Shown here piece by piece: positions 25,637 to 33,453 of a DNA stretch of 64,000 nt (position 1 is its first letter; each line of letters starts with the position of its first letter). Both the position numbers and the translations under genes were made by a program. The notes under the pieces are model-generated. The model was not told the origin of the DNA and searched no databases. It saw only the letters and a program-made list of their open reading frames with translations. The stretch lies in the NCBI RefSeq assembly GCF_914484835.1, contig NZ_CAJZAR010000042.1, positions 28,816 through 92,815 on the forward strand, given 5' to 3'. The DNA is from Paraburkholderia tropica (GTDB taxonomy: Bacteria > Pseudomonadota > Gammaproteobacteria > Burkholderiales > Burkholderiaceae).

Positions 25637-26536
25637 ATGAATCGAGAACAGAAAATCCGTCGCGCTCACTCCCTTCGCCGCGGCCTGAACGTCGCTGCGC
25701 TCGCGCTATTCGCGTCGCTCGCCGGTTCGCCGTTCGCTCAGGCGGCGAGTTTTCATTGCCCGCACAACGCCTCGGCGTCCGAGCGCCTCGTGTGCAACGA
25801 CCCGACGCTGTCCGCGCTCGACGACAAACTCGCCGCGCTCTATCACAGCGCAATCGACGCGACGCCCGACTCGACGGCGCTCGAAGCCGACCGCGTGAGC
25901 CAGTGGCAATGGCGCCAGCACAACTGCAAGGACAAGGCTTGCGTGACGGACTGGTATAACCGCCGCATCGCCGAACTCCAGGGCGATCTGCAACACGGCA
26001 AGCAGGCCACCGTGCAGCGCGTGAAGGACGGCGTGGCCGATCAGCATCTGGCACCGTCCGCACAGGACGCCGTGCTGGAAATGAAGGGCATCGACGCTGC
26101 GCCGAAGGGCCAGAACGACAAGCCGGCACCGACGGCCGACGGCTCGAAGCCCGCCGCGAAGACGGGCGCGAAGCTCGCCGGCGCGCACACCGACGCCTCG
26201 CTGCATCTGGAAAAAATGCCGAGCGGCGTTGCTGCCGACGCGCGCCAGAAGCATCTCGCCGACTCGCACACGCACGCTATCCCGGCTGACGAAGTCGCCC
26301 CGGTCAAGTCGGCCAAGCCGGCCGCCACCGCGGAAACGTCGGCCAAGGCCGCCAGCATGGCAGGTTCGGGCACGGCCTTCGCGAAGGCCGCGGGCATCGC
26401 TTCGCTCGACGCGCCCGCCGCTGCAAAGCCGGCCGCTGCGCATTCGTCGGAAGAAAAGCCGGCGGACGCCGCCGCGACCGACGCCACGCACGCCGCCCAG
26501 GCATCGGCGCAGGAAAGCTCGCTCGCCGCGAAGTAA
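25637..26536 (+). CDS. Secreted protein with LprI-like domain and disordered tail
   Basis: 299 residues. A signal peptide (cleavage near AQAAS, about residue 36) precedes a Cys-containing LprI-like domain: FHCPHNASASERLVCNDPTLSALDDKLAALY and WQWRQHNCKDKACVTDWYNRRIAEL. This pattern is shared with LprI-type lysozyme inhibitors and related periplasmic proteins. Residues 130-299 are Ala/Lys/Pro-rich, low-complexity and probably disordered. Lysozyme inhibition is only a family-level guess. ATG 25637 is chosen for the signal peptide. Confidence 0.75.
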   Translation: MNREQKIRRAHSLRRGLNVAALALFASLAGSPFAQAASFHCPHNASASERLVCNDPTLSALDDKLAALYHSAIDATPDSTALEADRVSQWQWRQHNCKDKACVTDWYNRRIAELQGDLQHGKQATVQRVKDGVADQHLAPSAQDAVLEMKGIDAAPKGQNDKPAPTADGSKPAAKTGAKLAGAHTDASLHLEKMPSGVAADARQKHLADSHTHAIPADEVAPVKSAKPAATAETSAKAASMAGSGTAFAKAAGIASLDAPAAAKPAAAHSSEEKPADAAATDATHAAQASAQESSLAAK

Positions 26537-26547
26537 GTCACGCCGCG

Positions 26548-26580
26548 GTGATGCAGCAGTGATGCAGCAGTGACGCAACC
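26548..26580. repeat. 11-bp tandem repeat after the LprI-like gene
   Basis: GTGATGCAGCA twice perfectly and a third diverged copy, 12 bases after the stop codon. Role unknown. Confidence 0.6.
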
Positions 26581-26754
26581 GTCACGAAGCCAGCGCGGCG
26601 AAACCCGCCGCGCGATTCAATCTGGGGATTCAGGCGTGATTCAGGCGCGATCCCCCTCGCGACCCCGTCGCAATCCAATCGCAAGTAAGCCGGAGTAAGA
26701 AATAGAAAGAACGCCGCTATTCTGTAAGCCGTCGATACGAATTAAAATTTCACG

Positions 26755-27513
26755 ATGAGTCCACACGTTCTCATCGTCGACGACGATCCGGTCGTGCGCG
26801 ATCTTCTCTCCCGCTTCCTGCGGGCCAACGGCTTCGAGGCCTCGGTCCTGCACGACGGCACGCATCTCGGTCAGCGTCTCGAACGCGAGCGGCCTGCTGT
26901 CGTCGTGCTGGATGTCATGATGCCCGGCACCGACGGCCTGCGCGCCCTCGCCGCCCTGCGCGCGAAAGGCGACGACATTCCCGTGATCTTCGCTTCGGCG
27001 CGCGGCGCGGTCGCCGACCGCATCGCGGGCCTGACGCTCGGCGCGGACGACTATGTCGCCAAGCCGTTCGATCCGCAGGAATTGTTGCTGCGCATCCAGA
27101 CCGTGCTGCGCCGTCGCGGCGCGGTGCCCGCCGGTGCGCCGGAAGCGCGCGAACGCTGCCGTTTCGGCCCCTTCGAACTCGACTTCGCCACGCGCACGCT
27201 GCTGCGCGACGGCGAGCGCGTGGCGTTGCGGGACGGCGAATTCGCCTTGTTGAAGGTCTTCACACGACACCCCTACCGCGTGCTCTCGCGCGTGCTCATT
27301 CACGATCTGCTGCATGCCGACGGCCTCGAATTCCACGAGCGCAGTCTCGACGTGCCGATCTGGCGCCTGCGCCGCGTGATCGAAGACGATCCCTCGCAAC
27401 CGCGTTTCGTGCAAACGGTACGCGGCAAGGGCTATGTGTTCGTGCCGCTGCGCGAAGGCGAAGTCGCCGATCCGGGCGCCCACGACGCCCAGGATGCCGA
27501 ACCCGGCGCATGA
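26755..27513 (+). CDS. OmpR-family response regulator
   Basis: 252 residues, with receiver acidic residues DDD (9-11), phosphoacceptor Asp53 (VLDVMMPGTDG), Lys in VAKPFDPQELLLRIQ, and a C-terminal winged-helix DNA-binding domain (CRFGPFELDFATRTLL to VQTVRGKGYVFVPL). It is followed after 12 bases by its presumed kinase at 27526. It is a close paralogue of the regulator at 23804. What it senses through the kinase is unknown. Confidence 0.93.
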   Translation: MSPHVLIVDDDPVVRDLLSRFLRANGFEASVLHDGTHLGQRLERERPAVVVLDVMMPGTDGLRALAALRAKGDDIPVIFASARGAVADRIAGLTLGADDYVAKPFDPQELLLRIQTVLRRRGAVPAGAPEARERCRFGPFELDFATRTLLRDGERVALRDGEFALLKVFTRHPYRVLSRVLIHDLLHADGLEFHERSLDVPIWRLRRVIEDDPSQPRFVQTVRGKGYVFVPLREGEVADPGAHDAQDAEPGA

Positions 27514-27525
27514 TCGCCTGAATGC

Positions 27526-28788
27526 ATGAACAATCCGTTGAATACGCTGTTCGGGCGCATGGCGCTGATGTCGGCGCTCGTGCTGTTCGCGATTCAGGCG
27601 TGCTGGTTCGTCGTGTTCGCGCCGCAGCCGCGCCGCCATGAAGTCGAGGGCTTCGAGCGCGGCCTGCTGCTGATGCTGCACGCCACCACCGGGGCGGCGC
27701 CCAACGAGCTCGAACTCGCGCCCGCGCTGCGCGTGCATCTCGTGCCGACCTGGAACATGCCCGCCGACGTGAAGCTCGAAGTGCCGAAGCGCGAGCCGCT
27801 TTCCGATCTGCGCCGCCAGTTGCTGCGCGATCTGCCCGCAGGCACCGAAATTCTCGCCGACACGCGCCATCGCGCGACGCTCTGGGTGCGCTTTCCCGGC
27901 CATCCCACGTGGATCGTCGCGCCCATCGACCTGCCGCCGCCGCCGAATCTGGTGCCGCAATTCGCGTCGATGCTCGCGGTCTCGCTGCTGCTCGCGCTGC
28001 TCGCGGTGTGGCAGATGCAGCGTCCGCTGTCGATCGTCGCGCAGACCGCGCGCGCGTTCGGCTCGGGCAATCGCCCGCCGCCCGTCGACGAACTCGGTCC
28101 GCGCGAACTGCGCGAATTGATCGGCTCGTTCAACGGCATGATGAAGCAGCTCAACGAAGCCGACGACGATCAGGCCATCATGCTCGCGGGCGTGGCGCAC
28201 GACCTGAAGTCGCCGCTCACGCGCCTGAAGCTGCGCGCGAGCATGCTGGGTTCCGAGCGCGAGCGCGAACAGTTCACGCGCGAAGTCGATTCGCTCAACG
28301 ACATCGTGCAGCAGTTTCTGGAATTCGCGCGGCAACGGCCGGAATCCGGTCCCGAAGTGGAAGTGGATGAGCTATTGCGCGAGCAGTTTTCGTCCGATAC
28401 GGCCGAAGAAGAAGACACGCTGTTCCGTCTCGATCTGCGCGCCGGTTCGAGCTTCCGCATGCCGCGCACGCTGCTCGACCGGCTCGTGTCGAATCTCGTC
28501 GACAACGCGCTCGAACACGGTGAGCCGCCGGTGGAAATCGGCACGCGCCGCGAAGGCACGAACTGGATCATCGAAGTGCGCGATCACGGCCCCGGCATTC
28601 CTGCCGAGCGTGTGGCGGCGGCGCTCAAGCCCTTCGTGCGTCTGGACGAAGCACGCGGCGGCGAAGGCCATTGCGGACTGGGGCTCGCCATCGTGACGCG
28701 CCTCGTGCGCAATCAGGGCGGGCGCTGCGAAGTGTCGAACCATCCCGAAGGCGGTCTGCGCATCAAGATCGCGTTTCCTGCCGCCTGA
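27526..28788 (+). CDS. Sensor histidine kinase of the EnvZ type
   Basis: 420 residues in the inner membrane. It has one N-terminal helix (about 10-30), a periplasmic segment of roughly 115 residues, a second helix (about 145-165), a HAMP linker (QRPLSIVAQTARAFGSGNRP), the H-box AGVAHDLKSPLTRLKL with phospho-His near 225, then N (LVDNALEHG), G1 (RDHGPGIP) and G2 (GHCGLGLAIV) boxes. Organisation and the regulator directly upstream match EnvZ/OmpR-type pairs. Signal unknown. Confidence 0.93.
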   Translation: MNNPLNTLFGRMALMSALVLFAIQACWFVVFAPQPRRHEVEGFERGLLLMLHATTGAAPNELELAPALRVHLVPTWNMPADVKLEVPKREPLSDLRRQLLRDLPAGTEILADTRHRATLWVRFPGHPTWIVAPIDLPPPPNLVPQFASMLAVSLLLALLAVWQMQRPLSIVAQTARAFGSGNRPPPVDELGPRELRELIGSFNGMMKQLNEADDDQAIMLAGVAHDLKSPLTRLKLRASMLGSEREREQFTREVDSLNDIVQQFLEFARQRPESGPEVEVDELLREQFSSDTAEEEDTLFRLDLRAGSSFRMPRTLLDRLVSNLVDNALEHGEPPVEIGTRREGTNWIIEVRDHGPGIPAERVAAALKPFVRLDEARGGEGHCGLGLAIVTRLVRNQGGRCEVSNHPEGGLRIKIAFPAA

Positions 28789-28879
28789 GAAACCTGAAAA
28801 GCCTGAGATTGCCAGCCAGTGCTGGCGCGTGCCGGATATCGCCTGATATCCGCCGATATCGCTCGATGCCGCGCGCCGC

Positions 28880-29812
28880 TCACACCACGAGGCGGCCGCG
28901 CAGCAGATCCACGGTCGTCGACGACAGACCGAGACCCGCGCCGAGATAACGGTTCAGATCGCCGAAGCCCTTTTGCAGCGCATCGAACGCGGTCTGCAGA
29001 TAAGCGGCTTGCACGGGCGGTGAGAGATTGGCTTCGTCGACGCCCGTCGAGCGCCACGCATTCGTCAGCAGAAAATCCTTCACGACGATTTCCAGCGGCA
29101 CGTTCGCGATCAGCAGCAAGAGCGCGCTCGCCCATCCCGCCACGTCCACGCCCGTTCCGCCCACCACCACGACCGGCCCGCCCGCCTGCGCGATCTGCTC
29201 GAGCAGCGCGCCGTAAGCCATGCATTGCGTGCGGCCCATCACGAACTCGCGCCAGTGCGCCTGCATGGCCGAATCGAGTTCGGGACCGGTGAGGCCCGCG
29301 AACGACGGCGGCGCGTGCGTGCCGAGCACGTTCAGCGAGACATAGCTCGCGGTGCTGACCGACGTGTCGGGCGTGGTGTCGGATTCGACCGGCGTGCGCA
29401 GATCGTAGACAGCCGCGAGCCCGATGCCTTCGAGCGTGGACGTGTCGGCCGTGCTCACGGTGAGCGCGTCGGAGCGGTAAATGATGGCGCGGCGAAAGTG
29501 CGCGCCGTCGCTGGTCGAGTAACCGGGCGCCGCGCCGCCCACGTCGCGGAAATTCGCCACCGAATTCATGACCGGGCTGGGTGCGTCCTGCGGCCCGTCT
29601 CCGCCCGTGTAATCGCCACCGCATGCGCTCAGCAACGTGCTGCTGCAACCGCCCAGCGCCAGCACGCTCATGGTGCCCTTGAGCAGCCGGCGGCGCGGCG
29701 GACTGGCCGGACCAGCGCCGCGCCGGCACGCGAAGTCGCCGGACAAGGGCGCGGGAACGCCCTTGTGCGCTTCCTTGCGCGACGAAGAACTGGCGGAAAA
29801 ACGAAGAATCAT
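28880..29812 (-). CDS. Tat-type lipoprotein of the tyrosine-phosphatase family, catalytically degenerate
   Basis: 310 residues. A twin-arginine-like signal (RRRLLKGTMSVLALGG, 40-55) ends in LLSAC (Cys64), suggesting an exported lipoprotein. The mature part follows the tyrosine/serine phosphatase family: NFRDVGG (87-93), YRSDAL, AVYDLRTPVES. The P-loop, normally HCxAGKDRTG, reads VGGTGVDVAG (217-226): the nucleophilic Cys is Gly218 and the phosphate-binding Arg is Val224, while the following GWASALLLLIANVP helix is well conserved. It therefore looks like a pseudo-phosphatase, perhaps a binding protein. Start at 29812 lacks a strong ribosome site. Confidence 0.8.
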   Translation of the reverse strand: MILRFSASSSSRKEAHKGVPAPLSGDFACRRGAGPASPPRRRLLKGTMSVLALGGCSSTLLSACGGDYTGGDGPQDAPSPVMNSVANFRDVGGAAPGYSTSDGAHFRRAIIYRSDALTVSTADTSTLEGIGLAAVYDLRTPVESDTTPDTSVSTASYVSLNVLGTHAPPSFAGLTGPELDSAMQAHWREFVMGRTQCMAYGALLEQIAQAGGPVVVVGGTGVDVAGWASALLLLIANVPLEIVVKDFLLTNAWRSTGVDEANLSPPVQAAYLQTAFDALQKGFGDLNRYLGAGLGLSSTTVDLLRGRLVV

Positions 29813-30199
29813 CGGTTAGCAGCTAATGGGTGAGGCGCGCGTGGCAAGCGGGCCGCTGCAACGTCGGTGCGTCGCATGCATTCGGAGAGACGAAGTTTAC
29901 CGGCAGATGACCCTGAAAGGGTTACGACGCAAGACTCGGTAATAATTCGTAGGACACCGTGACGGGGCGTGAGCGTCGAGATGACGCGCCTCACGCGCGC
30001 GGCCGAATGATAAATCGCCATAAAAAACGGGGTCGAGAAGATTTTTGCGGCAAATTCTTTCCAGAACTTACTTATTCCCAAAAATTAGAAAGCATTACAT
30101 GAAGCGCCGTCCATTCCAGTGGCCGATTCGCCCGATAATGCCCGTCGCAGCCCGCAATTTCTTATTAAATCCTGTAAATTCTTTCTAAATATTATTCTT
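29813..30199. other. AT-rich upstream region of the flhC-like gene
   Basis: About 390 bases between divergent genes with no coding frame I trust. Apart from the promoter listed next, nothing was recognised. Confidence 0.4.
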
Positions 30200-30227
30200 G
30201 ACGCTCGTTTGCGCGCTCCTATAATCG
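30200..30227 (+). promoter_or_regulatory. Sigma-70 promoter for the flhC-like gene
   Basis: TTGACG and a perfect TATAAT separated by 16 bases, about 65 bases before the ATG. The leader contains a small hairpin (GGCAGT-ACTC-ACTGCC, 30262-30277) just ahead of the GGAG ribosome site. Confidence 0.8.
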
Positions 30228-30293
30228 CCCGTGAATTCAGGCATTTAGGCCTGATTGTCGCGGCAGTACTCACTGCCCATGGAGTTCTAAGTC

Positions 30294-31082
30294 ATGTACA
30301 AAGGCAGTGTGACCGAGGAAGCGCGCGAGGTATTGCGTGCAATCGAGCTGATCCAGCTTGGCGCTCGCATGCCGGTGCTCGAAAAGGAACTGACGCTCTC
30401 GAGAAATCGCCTGATTCGTCTTTATCGCGAACTCAAGAGCGCTTCGCCGCCCAAAGGCATGCTTCCGTTTTCGGCCGACTGGTATTTCACGTGGTTACCG
30501 AATATTCACGCTTCGCTTTTTTACAACATCTTCCTGTTCCTGAAAGACGAAGCGAAATGCAGCCGGCTCGACGCGCTCACGCGTGCGTATCGGCTCTATA
30601 TCGAGCACTGCGAATGCGCTGAGACCGAGCGCGTGCTCAGCTTCACGCGCGCCTGGACGCTGCTGCGCTTCTTCGAAGGCGGCCTGCTCGCGCTCACGCG
30701 CTGCACGGTCTGCTCGGGCCGCTTCGTGCGCCATGCACGCGATGCGATGAAACCGGCGACCTGCTGCATCTGCCAGCCGCCTTCGCGCGCCGGCGTCACG
30801 CGCGCGATGCTCGCGAGCCGCGAACTCGCGCAGGGCACGCAAGAGGCAAGCGATGCCGCCGATGCGGGCACCGCAGCCGACAAGTCAAAGTCGACCAGCA
30901 AGCGCAAGGCGGCCTCACCGTTGAGCGAGATCTCCGACGCGATGCGCGACACCATCGCCGAAGTCAAACGCGCCGTCGATCCCAACCGCAGCGCCAGGAA
31001 TGGCACCATCGGCGGTCCGGCGAGCGCCTCATCGGGCAAGGTGCCGGGCAACCCGTTCCTGCCGGCCTCGGTTCCCGCCTGA
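30294..31082 (+). CDS. FlhC-like transcriptional activator, unpaired, with extended C-terminus
   Basis: 262 residues. The first 170 follow FlhC of the flagellar master regulator FlhD4C2: ELIQLGARMPVLEKELTLSRNRLIRLYRELK, PPKGMLPFSADWYFTWLPNIHASLF, RAYRLYIEHC, FTRAWTLLRFFEGGLLALTRC, with the four zinc cysteines Cys137, Cys140, Cys157 and Cys160 and QPPSRA. About 80 extra C-terminal residues are Ala/Ser/Lys-rich and not part of classical FlhC (about 190 residues). No flhD lies beside it. GGAG is 9 bases before the start. It may work with an FlhD encoded elsewhere or regulate other genes. Confidence 0.88.
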   Translation: MYKGSVTEEAREVLRAIELIQLGARMPVLEKELTLSRNRLIRLYRELKSASPPKGMLPFSADWYFTWLPNIHASLFYNIFLFLKDEAKCSRLDALTRAYRLYIEHCECAETERVLSFTRAWTLLRFFEGGLLALTRCTVCSGRFVRHARDAMKPATCCICQPPSRAGVTRAMLASRELAQGTQEASDAADAGTAADKSKSTSKRKAASPLSEISDAMRDTIAEVKRAVDPNRSARNGTIGGPASASSGKVPGNPFLPASVPA

Positions 31083-31092
31083 CGTTCAAGCG

Positions 31093-31115
31093 AAAGCGCG
31101 CCGCCCGCGCGCTTT
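31093..31115. terminator. Hairpin between convergent genes
   Basis: AAAGCGCGC-CGCCC-GCGCGCTTT, a perfect 9-bp stem between the flhC-like stop and the stop codon of the opposing gene, which it touches. Likely shared terminator, although the T tract is short. Confidence 0.55.
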
Positions 31116-31494
31116 ACAGATCTTCCTTTTCCGCAGCGGCCAGCAAGGCGCGAATGTCGCTCGCGCACAGACGGCACACTGCTTTGCCATCCTGACTAAT
31201 GTGCTGCGCCTGGCGGCTCTCGCACAACTGCGCGGCCACTTCGATCGCATGCGCATGGGCGGCCTGCCAGATCTCCCAGGCGATCTGCGCGCCGCTTTGG
31301 GCGTATTCGTCGTTGGGCGCGCGTTCGAGCGCGTCGGGCTGTTGTGCATGCGCACGCACATAATGCGCGCGGTAGAGCGCCTCGAAAACCTTGCGTCGCG
31401 AAGGCCGCGTCACACGGGGCTCCCCATCGGGGTTGCCGATATTCCGCTGCGCGAGGGCTTCGTCCACATTCGCCTCAAAGGAGTGCTGTTTCAT
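31114..31494 (-). CDS. Hypothetical protein
   Basis: 126 residues, soluble, with a helical basic centre (RPSRRKVFEALYRAHYVRAHA, AQIAWEIWQAAHAHAIEVAAQL) and a C-terminal CRLCASDIRALLAA. No recognised domain. The start is uncertain: ATG 31494 or ATG 31518, neither with a ribosome site. Convergent with the flhC-like gene. Confidence 0.5.
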   Translation of the reverse strand: MKQHSFEANVDEALAQRNIGNPDGEPRVTRPSRRKVFEALYRAHYVRAHAQQPDALERAPNDEYAQSGAQIAWEIWQAAHAHAIEVAAQLCESRQAQHISQDGKAVCRLCASDIRALLAAAEKEDL

Positions 31495-31630
31495 GCAAAC
31501 GACATTGTGACAGGCCATGCTGGACAAGGGGTCTCGGAATACCGCGAATTTCTTCGCGTTATTCGTTGACCGCTCGAAGCGGACAACGTGGGATTATGGT
31601 TGTTGTGTAAAAAAATAGAAGGAACCGACC

Positions 31631-32155
31631 ATGCAACTCGGGGGTACGACGGCGTTTTCCGGCGAGGGTGCCGCAACGCACAAGTTCAACGACGACGCGG
31701 CGGCAGTTCAGGCCGTCCAGGCAGCGCAGGCGACGACGGACACGAAGTCCTCCTCGTCGACCGATGCCGCGCCTGACGCCGTCAAGTCGCAGGACGACGC
31801 CGTGCGGATTTCGCCGCAAGGCTATGCCGCGGCGGCCAACGACGACAGCATCGACGACGACGGCAACGAGCTGAACGTGGACGACAGCGGCGATAGCGCC
31901 ACGCCCGACGCGAGCGCCGATGGCGCCGACGGCGGCACCGCCATCGCCGACTCCTCGGACAGCGGGCAGACCGACGCGTCCGCGGACGGCAACGGCGACG
32001 CCGCGGCGAACGCGCAGCCCATGAAATCGCTCGTCTACGGCGCATTCGGCCTCGAACGCCCCGACCAGGAGCCCGATCCGAACCAGGCTTACAGCACCGG
32101 CCGATGGATCGCGGCGGCCATTACCGTGGGCGGCATCGTTTCGCTGTTCATCTAG
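31631..32155 (+). CDS. Acidic low-complexity protein with C-terminal membrane segment
   Basis: 174 residues. The central part is very rich in Asp, Ala, Ser and Gly (about 20-130), and a single hydrophobic helix (WIAAAITVGGIVSLFI) forms the extreme C-terminus, as in tail-anchored proteins. No signal peptide or known domain. AGAAGGA precedes the ATG at a suitable distance. A role cannot be assigned. Confidence 0.6.
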   Translation: MQLGGTTAFSGEGAATHKFNDDAAAVQAVQAAQATTDTKSSSSTDAAPDAVKSQDDAVRISPQGYAAAANDDSIDDDGNELNVDDSGDSATPDASADGADGGTAIADSSDSGQTDASADGNGDAAANAQPMKSLVYGAFGLERPDQEPDPNQAYSTGRWIAAAITVGGIVSLFI

Positions 32156-32312
32156 GCGGAACGCCGTAAAAAACGGGGTAAAGACGCCAGAATGGCGTCG
32201 AATAGCAATCTGTTATGCATAAGAGGAAAGAAAGGCGCTGCGTCGGGTGACCCGGCTCGACTACAATCGCATTTCACCCGAATCACCGCCCGATTCATTT
32301 GCCGGGATTGCG

Positions 32313-33440
32313 ATGACCAGCGCCCTCCATCCGTCGTTCTCCATTCTCTTCGTCGACGACGACGAGATTTCGCGCGTGCACTTCGCGCGCGCCATGCATG
32401 GCCTCTACCCGGTGCACATCGCGCGCGGCGCGGAAGAAGCCATGAGCGTGCTCGCGCAGCACGGCGCGGAGATCGCGGTGCTGGTGACCGACTTCCGCAT
32501 GCCCGAGCGTGACGGCGACCAGCTGCTCCACGAAGTCGCGCAGAAATATCCGCAGATCGTGCGCATTCTGGTGACGGCCTATGCCGACAAGGACATGCTG
32601 CTGAACACGGTGAATACCGGCAACGTGTTTCGCATCCTCGAAAAGCCGCTGCGTATGGAAGCCGTGCGCGACGTGCTGCAACAGGCGGTCTCGCGCTATA
32701 CCGAACGCGAGACGCGCCAGCAGCGCCTGCTGGCGATGGACGAAACGCTCGCGTTTCTCGCGCACGAACTGAACACGCCTCTGGCGACCATCGCGCTGTT
32801 CGCGCGCACCATCGAAAACGACGTATCGGGCGAATTCGACCCGCAATCGCAGACGCGCATCGCGAACGCCGCTTCGTCGATGCTCAACAACACGCAGTAT
32901 TGCCTCTCGCTGATTTCGTCGTTCTGGGCCACGCTGCACAAGAACGGCGGATCGCAATCGCTCTCGCGCGACGGCACGCGCGAAGTGAGCGCCACGCGCC
33001 TGATCGCCACGCTGCTCGACACCTATCCGTTCGCGGCCGCGCAGCGCGACTGGATCACGGTGGACGTGCAGCAGGATTTCGTCGTGCGCGCGATGCCCAA
33101 TTGCGTCGCGCTCGTGCTCTCCTCGCTGCTGTCGAACGCGCTGCGCGCGCTCTCGAACGCCGCCACGCCCGCGCTGCATATCGAGGTGCTCAGGAACAGC
33201 GAGCATGAGATCCGCGTGCGCGACAACGGCACGGGCATCGCGCCCGACGTGAAGGCGCGGCTGCTGCAAGACCCCGTCACCACGCACGCCGAGGACGGCG
33301 GCCACGGCATGGGCATGATCTTCTGCAATCGGATCATGCGCTCGTTCGGCGGCAGCCTGCGCATCGACTCGGACTGGGGCGCGGGCACCACCGTCACGAT
33401 GGGTTTCGGCAACCCGCACAAGCCCAGCGAAATGCACTGA
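32313..33440 (+). CDS. Response regulator with histidine kinase output (PhcQ/PhcR-like architecture)
   Basis: 375 residues. N-terminal receiver (DDDE at 15-18, Asp60 in VLVTDFRMPERDG, Lys in LEKPLRMEAV) is followed directly by a kinase module: H-box FLAHELNTPLATIAL with His151, an N-box-like SLLSNALRALSNA, VRDNGTGI and GGHGMGMIFCNRIMRSFGG. There is no membrane segment. A receiver with a kinase as output occurs in quorum-sensing circuits such as Ralstonia Phc, and this gene converges on the CqsS-like kinase gene with 13 bases between the stops. I infer that the two share a phosphorelay. ATG 32313 is the likely start; the frame is open upstream. Confidence 0.85.
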   Translation: MTSALHPSFSILFVDDDEISRVHFARAMHGLYPVHIARGAEEAMSVLAQHGAEIAVLVTDFRMPERDGDQLLHEVAQKYPQIVRILVTAYADKDMLLNTVNTGNVFRILEKPLRMEAVRDVLQQAVSRYTERETRQQRLLAMDETLAFLAHELNTPLATIALFARTIENDVSGEFDPQSQTRIANAASSMLNNTQYCLSLISSFWATLHKNGGSQSLSRDGTREVSATRLIATLLDTYPFAAAQRDWITVDVQQDFVVRAMPNCVALVLSSLLSNALRALSNAATPALHIEVLRNSEHEIRVRDNGTGIAPDVKARLLQDPVTTHAEDGGHGMGMIFCNRIMRSFGGSLRIDSDWGAGTTVTMGFGNPHKPSEMH

Positions 33441-33453
33441 GGCCGCTGGCGCC

